A stretch of DNA of 13,126 nt, from contig FN648988.1 in assembly GCA_000310025.1 (NCBI GenBank), positions 2,423 to 15,548 on the forward strand, given 5' to 3'. Under the pieces are notes generated by a model. That model had not been told where the DNA came from and did not search any database. It saw only the letters and a list, made by a program, of their open reading frames with translations. Below, piece by piece: positions 1-8,865 of this stretch. Within the stretch, counting starts at the first letter, position 1. Every line of letters begins with the position of its first letter. Made by a program: the position numbers and the translations under genes. The stretch is from Ectocarpus siliculosus. Taxonomy: Eukaryota > Sar > Phaeophyceae > Ectocarpales > Ectocarpaceae.

Positions 1-24
1 GGGGGGGGGGGGGGGGGGGGGGGG
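1..24. repeat. Poly-G run at the window edge
   Basis: Twenty-four consecutive G residues open the window. This could be a real homopolymer next to the region or an artefact at a contig edge or gap. Other G and C homopolymers occur inside the window (547-558, 562-571, 5166-5176, 8847-8858), so long G/C runs seem to be a property of this genome. Confidence 0.9.
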
Positions 25-783
25 TGTACTCATAGTCGTGGATGCCGTAGTCGTTTGACCGTTGACCTCGCATCCCTACAAAGCCGGGACGGAGCACGCC
101 GGGTTCTTACCGGACCAGGCTCTCACATCACCAAGCGCGAAGCGCCGTGAGGTATTTGGCGAGTCGCATGAAGGGTGAGCTGCATCCTGCTAAGGGTGTT
201 CGGCATCTTGTGCTTACTTCCTTGCGTACGGATGACAGCTACGTATGACTTAATTTATTTTCTGGTGCTTTCACTTCCAGAGACAGTTGTAAGCACTGTG
301 TAACTGCCTCGAGGAAGCTTGGCCATTTTAACACTACGTGGTACGATCATCCCCCGTTGCGCGTAGTGAGGTTTCTCGACCCCGCACAACATGATCTACT
401 CGACCACCATTATGGTTACCGCCAAAAAAAAAAACGAGGTAAAAAAAACAAATACGGTAACCTGGTTGCCGAGTTCACGAAGTGAATTGGCTTGTTTTAC
501 AACGTCGTTGCCAAGCGACGAAAACCCAACCCCGATGACAAACACCGGGGGGGGGGGGAATGGGGGGGGGGTCGTGTTTGGTCCCAGGGGGGTTTAGGTT
601 TACTTTAGCTTCCCAACGCCTCCCCCCTCCTTGCCGCGTGCTTGGACTAGAAGTGTGGTTGGGGCCGTGTCTGCAGGGTAGGGTCGCGCATCGGCGCCAA
701 TACCAGGCGTGAAATCAGCGGTTCCGCGAAAATACCTTGTCGCCGAACACTGATCCCTCGCCCAAGCCCGCGTAGCCGCGACG
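25..783. other. No gene seen; homopolymer-rich
   Basis: I see no supportable coding region. The stretch holds an A11 run (424-434), a second A run (441-448), a G12 run (547-558) and a G10 run (562-571). A short open frame over 391-597 translates into low-complexity Lys/Gly-rich sequence created by these homopolymers and has no recognisable domain. Confidence 0.6.
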
Positions 784-1060
784 TCTTTGGTTTTCTCGAT
801 TGTTTTTCGTCTTTTCCGCTTGCTTTCTGCTAATTTCCTTGTTTTGGGTGGGGACGACTTGATTGTGTCTTGTGTTGTCCGCTTGCTTTCTGTTAACTTC
901 CTTGTTTCGCATGGGGACTTATTGTCTTTGGTTTGCTCAATTGTTTTTTTGTGTTATCCGCTTGCTTTCGGCTAATTTCCTTGTTTTGGGTGGGGACGAC
1001 TTGATTGTGTCTTGTATTATCCGCTTGCTTTCGGCTATCTTTCATGTTTGTGGTGGGACT
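784..1060. repeat. Nested (higher-order) tandem repeat
   Basis: A motif starting CCGCTTGCTTTC recurs at 816, 879, 958 and 1021, giving spacings of 63, 79 and 63 bp. Upstream of the first and third copies lies a second shared block beginning TCTTTGGTTT (784 and 925), so a larger unit of about 141 bp, made of a 63-bp and a 79-bp subunit, is itself duplicated. Copies differ by scattered substitutions, and the fourth copy decays after about 20 bases. The plus strand is strongly T- and G-rich. The minus-strand reading (715-912) gives repeated Lys/Gln/Asn-rich peptides with no family resemblance, so I treat it as non-coding. Confidence 0.85.
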
Positions 1061-2656
1061 GATTATTTTTCGGGGGAACGTAGCGTGCCATGTGGCCCAC
1101 GGGGAAGGCCGAGCGACGGACGGAGTAGGGATGTCTAAGGTCTTTGTTCATCTATTGTCGCAAATTTCTCATACGATCGGGGTTAGTTTATTTCTTTTGG
1201 TTTTCTGGGACGTTGGGCGGTCGCAGCGTGTCATTCTACTATGGGTGACCAGGCGAAGCTCAGGATGGAGATGCCTGTCGTTGGTCGGCTAGCGTGGTGG
1301 TCGGGGTTGGTTTCTTTGTGTTGGCGCTCGGTGCATAAGCAGCCTGGACTTGGCGGGGGGGTAGCCGGCTTCCTTGTAGCACTACTGTATTTTCCTGTTT
1401 CGCGCCGACGTCGTCCTAATGTCTATTCTTGTTTCGTCGTTACTTTGTCCACTGCTCACGGAGTGGGGGCGATTAGACGATGATGACCGCTGTAAGGGCA
1501 ACGATTCTGATGTCCCTATGGCTTTTTCGTGTGCTGGGTTAGGGGACATAGTTCCATCTTTGCTGCTCAAGATGTTATATTTTGCATCGAAGGAAAGGAC
1601 TTGGCATGTGCTGCTTGGTAATGGTTGGAGCCTTTGTGCGTTCCGAATGCTGATGAAGTGCTGACCAGTAGGTTGAAATGATGGTTTCATTTGAGGAATT
1701 TGGCGCTGATTGAAAGACACGTCTGCTGAAATGTCCGTCGCTCTGCAAGACGCAATTCTGATGTGAAGTTGTATTTTGTGGATAGTCTTCCAAGGATGTC
1801 TCTGTTGTTTTAGCGGGTTGAGTTTTCTCAACGGGGGTAGGTAGGCTCTCGGCGTATGTAGGAGGTTTATGTTTGGTCAGGGTTCTGAAGTCAGGAAGGG
1901 GGAAAGATGGCTGTTTGACTGGGTGCTTGGTGTATTATTATTTGAAGCTGCCTGTTCCTGGAACGGTACATGCATGTGATACACATGGACGGCATTGTCC
2001 ATAAACAAGCACGGTGACTGTTGGTACTTGGAATAGGAATATTAGTCTGGGACGGATGGCATGGGTTACGCAATTGGGGTAGTGGATTGATCGCTTTGTG
2101 TTGCGGGGACCCTTGCGCCCCCGCACGCACCACAACCTGATAACATGAGAGCAAAACAACTTAGTGGCGCATTCGGCGAGTGTCCACAGCGAGCTGCCAA
2201 CGCCCTCGCGCCGGCACACAAAGACGACGACATTACAGTTACGAGGTGGTATGACAAGTGTACTAGGCTACCGTACTTAAGATGTTTCCGCGAGCTTCTT
2301 CGGGACACCCTCCCGCGAGCTGCGTCACAGAGAGTACACAAAGAGTCCACAACGGGCAAATACACTTCGACTTGAGGGCTAGTATAGCCTATCATGACCT
2401 CTTACAGCAGAAGATACACACACTGGGCAGGCCACCGGAACAGGCCACCCCCGTGTCACACACACACACAGACACGTGCGCGCGCCAAGCCCCCCGCCCT
2501 CTGCCCGAACTCGTCAAGAAAGCCTCTGCACAACGACAGAACGGGAAGTGTCCAAAACGAGCGACTTCACGGATATTTACGGCTTTAGGGTTACTACGCC
2601 TCCAACGTACAACTCATGGCCACGAACCACGATAGGGCAGGGCAAGGGCAAGACCC
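1061..2656. other. No gene seen; strand-skewed sequence
   Basis: From roughly 600 to 2060 the plus strand is clearly enriched in G and T over A and C. Near 2060-2660 this reverses to an A/C-rich plus strand. The skew lowers the chance of stop codons on the minus strand and explains a 149-codon open frame at 1382-1831, which has a low-complexity Ser/Gln/Arg composition and no domain I recognise. The right part (2057-2656) is downstream of the Harbinger transposase and may contain its 3' untranslated region and the element end, but I found no convincing terminal repeat or poly(A) signal. Confidence 0.5.
2456..2476. repeat. CA microsatellite followed by CG-rich tract
   Basis: A short run of alternating CA (about 2459-2470) is followed by CAGACACG and an alternating CGCGCG segment. 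It lies about 180 bp downstream of the Harbinger stop codon and is not coding. Confidence 0.7.
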
Positions 2657-4952
2657 TCATGTCAACGTCCCGTTGTTCCTCCTCATGCGCTTCTCGGCTC
2701 TCTTGCGGCGGCGGCCCGCCCGCGAGCCAGGCGCTCCCCATTCCCTCAGCAGGAAGTGTCCTCGAAGGTGTTCGACTTCTTGCGCCCTCGCCGAAGCTGC
2801 GGGTCCGCAACGGGCAACAATATTGTGGCCCGTCCCGTTCTTGGTCGGCGCGTTGTCCTTTCCCTGGTCCTTCGGAAACTGGCCCTCCAGTGCGAAGATG
2901 AAGTTGTGCAGCACGACACAAGCGTTAACCAGGAGAGGGGCGTTCTTGATTTGGCAGTCGAGGCCCTTAGCAAGCGCCGGGAATTTCTTCTTCACGCGCC
3001 CGTACGCGTGCTCCACTCGGAAGCGATGACTGGAGTGCATGTAGTTGAAGAACCGCTCGGCCCTGCAAGTGGGCTTGGGGATCGGCGTGCGCATCCAATC
3101 AGACTCGGCGAAAGCCGAATCCCCGAGAGTCACCGCGCCGTTGGCCAAGACGCGGCGCTCTGCTGCAGCCACCGTCCGCTCCGCCTCTGCTGCATGGTAG
3201 AACTGACTGTGCTGTAAGACGCCGCTGTCACCACAACTCCCTGGCGCGCCGGAACAGAACCAGCGGAACAGACCCTCGTTGTACACGATCGTGAGGAGGG
3301 ATATGGAGTAGAAGTGCTTGTAGTTGTAGTAAGCCCTCGCCAGGGCCTCGGGGGGCGACACCTTGATGTGGGTCCCGTCTATAGCTCCGATGACGTTCCT
3401 GCATGGGGCACAGGTCCGAACGTGCAAGATCGGGCGCGAGGGTGGTAGTCATTAGGGCGCGCGAATATGCAAACGTAGATATTGGGCAAGAGAACAGTGT
3501 CACGGGTTATACGTGGGTGAAAACTCGTACGCGCGCCAAGAGGTCCCAGAGCACACCGGAGAGGCTCAACATCCGTCCTCCATGGAGCGTACGCAAGATA
3601 CACTCCTATCCCTCCGATGTTATACATTGGCCAGGGTGATGGTCCCACCGCCGTCTTCACAATCAGCGCTCCCCTAACCCCTGTACCCATATCCTTAGTC
3701 TATATATGCGCGCGCGATCGGCGATGGTAAGTGTAAAGGCTACAACAACGGGAAAGGGTCAGAGCTCAGGACTTTGTAACTTAACGCGCCAACGCTTGGA
3801 ACAACAACGCACGGACCAGCAGGGCCCGTTCATCGTCCTTCGATCTACACGCCAAGTCCGACCCGCACACAGGTCGACACTGAACTGCGTTAAACTCGGG
3901 CAACTAACACCGATTGGATGGGTTTAGGCGATACTAGTAACCCCGGGTGGTACACACCTGAGACCCTTCTCCAGCTCCCACTCAGTGGAAATCTCACGCT
4001 GCTCCGCTGGGCTGGGCCAAGCGACATGCTTCCGACGAAGCTTTTCTTCGATGAGTTTAGCCACCTCGAGCGTGCAGTAGGAGATCGCCCCCTCTGACAG
4101 CCCAAACATGATCGAAGCCCCCTTCACATCCGTATTGTGACCCAGGCGCCACAAAAGGACCGCAACCCTTTCGCAGGGATCGAAGAACGGTCCACGAGCC
4201 CCCCTCCTGCAAAAGTCCGTCGTTCCGTATAGCTTCCTCACCAGTGTCGTGAAGGTCGTCTTCCTGGTTTTTCCACGGAGACAAAAGTCAGTTTAGATCG
4301 CGGGCACCTTTTATCGGCTTTGCTGTGCTTAACCTAACCAGCTGCTAAGCACCAGGGTTAACTACAAAGCATAAAGTGTGTACGCTGTGGGCGTGAAAGA
4401 GGTATACGTTTGTTTGGGGCTGGGGCTTCTTTGGGGCGACTGAGACAGGACTGGAGGGACAGCGGTCACGCGCGCTCGCAAATAAAAAATATCAATCCCA
4501 TGCAGGCTCATTGCGCGTGACGGCTCTCGCTTTTCTTACCCCTTCATGCAAATGTACACTGACGAAGGGTCGACACGAACGGAAGGCACAAAATCTACGT
4601 TTAGGAGAGGCGGACGTGCTCAGCCTAAACTGGTGAACAGCCTTGTGGTCCTAGGGACACCGCCGCATATACTGTCAGCCCTAGCTTTCGGGCCAGCGAC
4701 ATACCTGCACCGAAAGGCACTTCTGAATTGGGCGCTGCTCAGGTATCGTCCCGTGCGCTCCCAGTACCGCTTTGCATGCGGTCTGGTCGTGCCGTCCCTG
4801 GCGCTGCCGTCGAGGAAGTCGGCGACCTCATCATACCCGGCGGTTCCAAGGGCTTGCACGAGAGGTGTCTCAAAGTCGTCGTCATCGTCGTCTATAAACA
4901 TCAGGGACGCGAGCAAAAGCAGCGCCGCTTTGTCGGACCCGGTGAACGGCAT
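2657..4952 (-). CDS. PIF/Harbinger-type DDE transposase, three exons, open frame
   Basis: This is a cut-and-paste transposase of the PIF/Harbinger superfamily (DDE_Tnp_4, IS5-like fold), which would act on its own element's ends in the nucleus. I reconstruct three exons: 4952-4705, 4263-3958 and 3398-2657. Both introns (441 and 559 bp) have GT..AG ends (GTATGT/CCAG and GTGTGT/GCAG) and split an arginine codon as AG|G, so the phases agree. The product is 431 residues. Exon 1 starts at an ATG and has an acidic D6 run and the FRSAFR segment typical before the helical N-terminal domain; exon 2 carries that domain. Exon 3 holds the catalytic core: IGAIDGTHI (D192), GDSAF (D278) and RVEHAYGRVKKKF (E314), plus a VVLHNFI block. 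All three acidic residues are present and no stop or frameshift is seen, so the gene could be functional. A CAG|G just before the ATG might mark an upstream 5' UTR intron. No Myb-like partner gene or secure terminal repeat was found. Confidence 0.92.
3399..3957 (-). other. Intron 2 of the Harbinger transposase
   Basis: The donor is GTGTGT (3957-3952 on the minus strand) and the acceptor CATGCAG ends at 3399. Joining restores WELEKGLR-NVIGAIDGTH, the expected transition into the catalytic domain of the family. Open frames inside the intron (for example around 3403-3690) show no recognisable domain. Confidence 0.85.
4264..4704 (-). other. Intron 1 of the Harbinger transposase
   Basis: The donor is GTATGT (4704-4699 on the minus strand) and the acceptor CCAG ends at 4264. 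Joining gives FRSAFRCR-KTTFTTLVRKLY, which fits the FRM-x-R-x-TF-x-x-L pattern of Harbinger transposase N-termini. An A-rich segment (4482-4493) and a short polypyrimidine stretch lie inside. Confidence 0.85.
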
Positions 4953-5746
4953 CCTGCGAGGGACAGCGGAAAAGGGCGTAATAAATTTACGTCGGCTACC
5001 GTAGTTACGAATCTTGACGTCACGCGAGAAAGAAGGGAAATTCGCGCAAAAGCTTGATGATAGGGTTAGTAACGACGCAATGACGCTAATATTTCGTCAG
5101 GAGAATGTCCTACGAAGGACCCGTGCCGCCTGAAAGACACGCGACATTTCGGCGAGTGGCGCCTTCCCCCCCCCCCGGCCCAATTTGGAGTGCACAGCAG
5201 CAACATGTACATATTGCACCTCTTGCTTGAAGGGTTCGCACAGCACCAGACAACGGGTCCTGCAGTAAGGGGATCTTTCTTAAACTTCCCGAGTGTTTCT
5301 CAAATTAATGTTGGATGTGCGTGTGACTGATTGTCTTTGCGTATGCATGCATGCCGTACCCACCCTCGGGCTAGGGTTAGGCTCATCACAGAAACAGCAT
5401 TACGCTGGCCAAGCACTAACACGGAAACTTAACATCCTAAATCACCTACGTAGGCCCGGGATTGGGATGATGGCATTCGGCGAACTATCTTCTATTTTGA
5501 ATCCCCTCGGCAGCGGGCCCCCTCAATACTACTGCTGCTGTATGGCGACGTGTCCTGTTTCCCGTTGGAGTTATGCGCAAAAGGATTTCGGATAGCGACA
5601 GCGTACACACACGGTCGCCTGGTCATGTTTGGTTAGCGGGTGTACTACACGGTTCGTGCAGAATCAACGAAACCGCTACTCCATAGGGTGTACATTCGTT
5701 CGTAGCCCTCATGGCCTCGTGCGGCATTGGTGGGGCCGCGTCAAGA
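4953..5746. other. No gene seen; upstream of the Harbinger gene
   Basis: This presumably includes the promoter and right terminus of the Harbinger element, but I see no clear TATA box or terminal repeat. It contains a C11 run (5166-5176) and isolated TAGGGTTA words (near 5063 and 5371), which are too short to call telomeric. An open frame at 5293-5595 lacks an ATG at its start and has no recognisable domain. Confidence 0.5.
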
Positions 5747-5796
5747 ACCTTGTCTCATACATGTCATACCATTGTACGACATGTATGAGACAAGGT
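5747..5796. repeat. Perfect 19-bp inverted repeat with 12-bp loop
   Basis: The left arm ACCTTGTCTCATACATGTC (5747-5765) and the right arm GACATGTATGAGACAAGGT (5778-5796) are exact reverse complements, separated by 12 bases. The match stops abruptly at both outer ends. It could be a stem-loop in RNA, a remnant of two facing transposon ends, or a very small fold-back element. The arm sequence is not found elsewhere in the window. It sits about 1.03 kb left of the second transposase. Confidence 0.95.
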
Positions 5797-5930
5797 CGAT
5801 AGCGCCATACCACCGGCTATGTCACCGACTACAGCAGGGTGGTTAGAGACGCCTGTGCTTCGGCTGCAGTATACGTAGGCCCTCGAAAATCGAAGTAGCC
5901 AACAACCACAGGCGCGCGCACGCCCGAACC

Positions 5931-5952
5931 CACCACCACACACACACATACA
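5931..5952. repeat. CA microsatellite
   Basis: CACCACCA leads into a run of alternating CA ending in CATACATA. Simple repeat, not coding. Confidence 0.85.
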
Positions 5953-6120
5953 TATCTTTGCTGTGGACTGAATGCTGACGTTCTTAACCACACGAGAGCG
6001 CACGCCCCCGACTGCTTACCTCACGAGCCCAAGGATTTGCACACTGCTCTTCAGTGGCGAGCTGTGTGTGCATCGCGCGGTCGCGTGTGTATGGTGATCG
6101 GCACAGCGCACAGCAGCAGC

Positions 6121-6152
6121 AATCGCGCCGCTTATTAATCGCGCCGCTTGTT
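6121..6152. repeat. 16-bp tandem duplication
   Basis: AATCGCGCCGCTTATT (6121-6136) is followed directly by AATCGCGCCGCTTGTT (6137-6152), two copies with a single mismatch. It could be a replication-slippage duplication or a paired protein-binding site; nothing else supports either. Confidence 0.9.
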
Positions 6153-6351
6153 ACTTCTTATCGGCACCGCAAGAGGAGACTGCACGCGGAAGCCTGACAC
6201 GCCGAAACCCCAACCGAACACGGAGTATGACTAACACACCGCCACCTTCGTTCACATGAGGCGCCGCCCTATTCCTTACACAACCCAACGCCATGCGCAA
6301 GGAGAGTCCGAACTGTCACAGCAAGGCGACAACCGACAACGGCTGCTGCTG

Positions 6352-6368
6352 CACACACACACACACAC
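6352..6368. repeat. CA microsatellite
   Basis: An uninterrupted alternating CA run of 17 bases, preceded by a short GCTGCTGCT tract. Confidence 0.9.
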
Positions 6369-6829
6369 CTGCACCAAGCCTTGAGTCTCCAGAGCCAAGC
6401 ACCCTTGGGTAACTGCGTCCGAGCCCGCTCGCAGAGGTTATGTCACTCGTGGGGGGCTCTCTCGCCGCAGGGGTGGTTGTCTTGGCGTGCGTGTGCTGGC
6501 AGGGACTGTGCGCCCGTTGGTCTACAATAGGCGTTTGTCGAGGTTTGTCCGCTTTTTTGGAGAAAACGGTTTTTGGGAAAAAAAACTCTGCCCGCGGCTT
6601 TAACCTCGTGTGTTTTCTGGCTAGGGCAAGTGGTGATTATCAGATCGAATCGAAGCAATGTTTTGTTCAGTTTTTCAAGTGGTGTCGGTAAGTAACCTGG
6701 CGCCAGTTTTCCTACACAAACACCGGGCAACACCGGGTGTACCGCCGTTATTGTTTTTGCCGCAAAAAGTCGTGTTAGCGCATAAAGAAAAATAGGACCG
6801 GCTACCGCTAAACTATGACCAACGTATGA

Positions 6830-7909
6830 TTGCATTCCCGCCGGTCATTGCTTTTAGTTTTATCGCCTCCGCTCAAGCCGTGGACGCCTCTGCTCAAACA
6901 TTTCGCTTTCGGCCGAATAGCGGCATTGCTCCGCCGCTGTGACCGCGTAGCCGCCCACAAAATCTTCACCGGCATAACCCGTGGCTATTTTCTCCCTTTC
7001 TCCCATCTCCCCGCCCCTACCCTGCAGAAGCTGTACGAGTTCGCGAACGCCAACGGCGCTGCGGAGAACATGGTGTTTTTCGATCAGCGAGAACGGGCAG
7101 GCATTTCAGCGGGTGGAAACAGCCAGCGAGTCAAGACTTTTCGTGGTGTCAACGGACTATTTTTTACGTTGATGGTGTTGCGCACGGCGATGCCGCTGGT
7201 TGTGGCGTGGACTCTATTCGGTGTGCACGAGAGTACCGGGGGGAGGGCTTTCACGACGTGGCTGAATTTCCTCTATCGCAGCCTCCGTCCTGTCATACGG
7301 TCGCCTTCGGCAAAAGAGGTCGTCGACCTTCTCCCCAAGAACTTCGACGACTTAGGTTATGAGAATTGCGCGTTGGTGTTGGATGCCACGGAGATAGAGA
7401 TCCCCAAGTCGTGGCAAACAAACATGAATTTTGTGTTTTTTTCCACGTACAAGGGCAGGCACACGGCTAAAATTCTTGTAGCGATAACCCCCGGGGGTGC
7501 CATTTGCTATATCGGACCCGCGTACCCAGGGAGGATGAGTGACGTTGAGGTTGTTCGCAGGTCTGGTCTCGTCGACGCTATGAGGGAAAACGGTCTATCT
7601 AACATGGGTTTCAAAGTGATGGCCGACAAGGGTTTCAACTCCATCTCGCCTTTGCTGATAAGGGAAGGTATTCACGATTGCGCGCCACCCTTCAAGGTTA
7701 ACGGCGAGACTCAGTTCACCAAAGCCGACATGCAGCAAAATTGGGAGGTAGCCAACTTGCGCATTCACGTAGAACGAGCAATTGGAGCAATGAAGAAGTG
7801 GAGTATCGTTGACTCGAAGTCCCATCACAAGCAACTCGATCACCTGGAGATGTGCTTTCATGTAGTGGCTGCTTTGGTAAACTTGATGCAACAGCCGTTT
7901 CGGAGCTAG
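6830..7909 (+). CDS. ISL2EU-like (DDE_Tnp_4, IS5-type) transposase, 5' end incomplete
   Basis: A DDE-type transposase clearly different from the Harbinger one nearby. The open frame is 359 codons. Counting from its first codon, an N-terminal helical region ends in AFTTWLNFLYRSLRPVI (about 140-156) and LPKNF, the usual lead-in to the catalytic core in ISL2EU-like and THAP-linked transposases. The triad is D185 in LDATEIEI, D266 in MADKGF and E315 in HVERAIGAMKKW, with the conserved GRMSD (D238) between. No internal stop or frameshift is seen. The frame opens directly after a TGA (6827-6829) and has no ATG before residue 81, so the true start is probably in an upstream exon. A polypyrimidine tract and acceptor-like CTTTTAG end at 6857. 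The DDE_Tnp_4 assignment is firm; the ISL2EU assignment rests on remembered motif spacing. It converges on the minus-strand SAP-SWIM gene. Confidence 0.9.
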   Translation: MHSRRSLLLVLSPPLKPWTPLLKHFAFGRIAALLRRCDRVAAHKIFTGITRGYFLPFSHLPAPTLQKLYEFANANGAAENMVFFDQRERAGISAGGNSQRVKTFRGVNGLFFTLMVLRTAMPLVVAWTLFGVHESTGGRAFTTWLNFLYRSLRPVIRSPSAKEVVDLLPKNFDDLGYENCALVLDATEIEIPKSWQTNMNFVFFSTYKGRHTAKILVAITPGGAICYIGPAYPGRMSDVEVVRRSGLVDAMRENGLSNMGFKVMADKGFNSISPLLIREGIHDCAPPFKVNGETQFTKADMQQNWEVANLRIHVERAIGAMKKWSIVDSKSHHKQLDHLEMCFHVVAALVNLMQQPFRS

Positions 7910-7996
7910 GGATACCGGGGTGTACGGTGTGTGTGCGTGTGTCGCTGTATGCGCGCGGATGTGCTGCCCCGTGGCGTTGGCTCTCCCATCCTTGTT

Positions 7997-8054
7997 GCGC
8001 GTGTTGTGTGGTGTTATGGTAGAGTTCCTGTTGAAGCGCATGTTGTGTGGTGTT
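7997..8054. repeat. 19-bp direct repeat pair in TG-rich DNA
   Basis: GCGCGTGTTGTGTGGTGTT (7997-8015) recurs as GCGCATGTTGTGTGGTGTT (8036-8054), one mismatch and 39 bp apart, just downstream of the transposase stop codon. Confidence 0.85.
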
Positions 8055-8197
8055 CTGTTGGTGTTGTGCCATTTGCGGTTTGAGGAAAATTCTATGTAGT
8101 ACATGTAGTAGAAGTACGTCCAAGAGTAGACGGAGATATTCGGCGGGTGGATGTGCTGGGCGAGTGAGCATACACGGTGATGTACTTGCTAGATATA

Positions 8198-8207
8198 GGG
8201 GTACCCC
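8198..8207. repeat. 10-bp perfect palindrome
   Basis: GGGGTACCCC reads the same on both strands. It is short enough to occur by chance and is listed because it lies in the interval where an element terminus might be sought. Confidence 0.6.
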
Positions 8208-8846
8208 AGGCTTAGTGCGGGGTTGTCAGTGTTCGCTTGTGGGGAGCACCTCCTAAACGGTGTATATTTTGCAAGAGAGCATCCGAGCTAATGGAACCAG
8301 TGCAACAACCTCTCTGTGTAATCACGTTCTGAAACAATGACCATAAATCCCATCCTACCAGACTTTGAGTTCAGGGCAGGTCGGCAGCAGTGACTGCTTC
8401 GGGTTTCGCATGGTACCTACCAACCCCCGACCGGTAACTCTAGCTGTTTCTATTTCTCTGTTTTTAGTTGGGATTCCGTCGACGGAAGGCAAGTGTGTCA
8501 GGGAAAAACAGGAAAATATCACTATTAACCCTCCATCATATCGCACGAATCTTCTGCATGATGAACGGTAAAATGGGCACGAGCGCCGTGTTCAGGGACG
8601 AATACACGCAGCTCGTGCAGCGAGCTAAAAAAATAGTCTATTGTAGCGAAGGCGGCAGGCAAAGCATGCACTCGCCAAAGAAAACCCATGCGTTTAGCGA
8701 GAGCTGGTAGCTCTTTGTCCCCCGCTTCATCTTGCAACAAATTAATGGGGTGTATGGTCGCGACGGACGGATGCCGCCGCGCCCAAAGCGAAAAGGTACT
8801 TTCAACCCTACCGTGCGTAGACGTCCCACGTGGCACCCGTGCGTAG

Positions 8847-8865
8847 CCCCCCCCCCCCTCCCCCC
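8847..8865. repeat. C-homopolymer tract
   Basis: Twelve C residues, one T, then six C residues. It disrupts any reading frame passing through and is prone to length errors in sequencing. Confidence 0.95.

Larger units (their letters stand above)
5797..6829. other. No gene seen; region left of the second transposase
   Basis: The stretch contains CA microsatellites and a 16-bp duplication (listed separately). It probably also holds the promoter and a missing 5' exon of the transposase that starts at 6830. A small ATG-initiated open frame at 6440-6691 ends at a good donor-like site (GGTAAGT near 6689), but its phase does not fit the next exon and it shows no domain, so I do not call it. Confidence 0.5.

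Noticed and set aside
391-597. Short plus-strand open frame ending in Gly runs
   Set aside because: It is created by A and G homopolymers and has no domain or supporting context.
1382-1831. 149-codon minus-strand open frame
   Set aside because: It lies in the strongly skewed region where minus-strand stop codons are rare, begins in low-complexity sequence and shows no family motif.
2591-4984. Possible Harbinger terminal repeats (TTACTACGCC at left, TTATTACGCC inward at right)
   Set aside because: Only 9 of 10 bases match, the right copy lies within 30 bp of the ATG, and no TWA target duplication is visible, so chance is likely.
2163-5163. Shared TTCGGCGAGTG and GTGGCGC words near 2163-2182 and 5149-5163 as Harbinger ends
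   Set aside because: The longest match is in direct orientation, not inverted, and the inverted alignment needs gaps and mismatches. No target-site duplication flanks them.
5063-5376. TAGGGTTA words as interstitial telomere repeats
   Set aside because: Only single isolated units are present (also near 2586), with no tandem array.
6440-6691. ATG-initiated 83-codon frame ending at a GGTAAGT donor, considered as the missing 5' exon of the second transposase
   Set aside because: The donor phase does not match the acceptor at 6857, and the peptide has no THAP or other DNA-binding signature.
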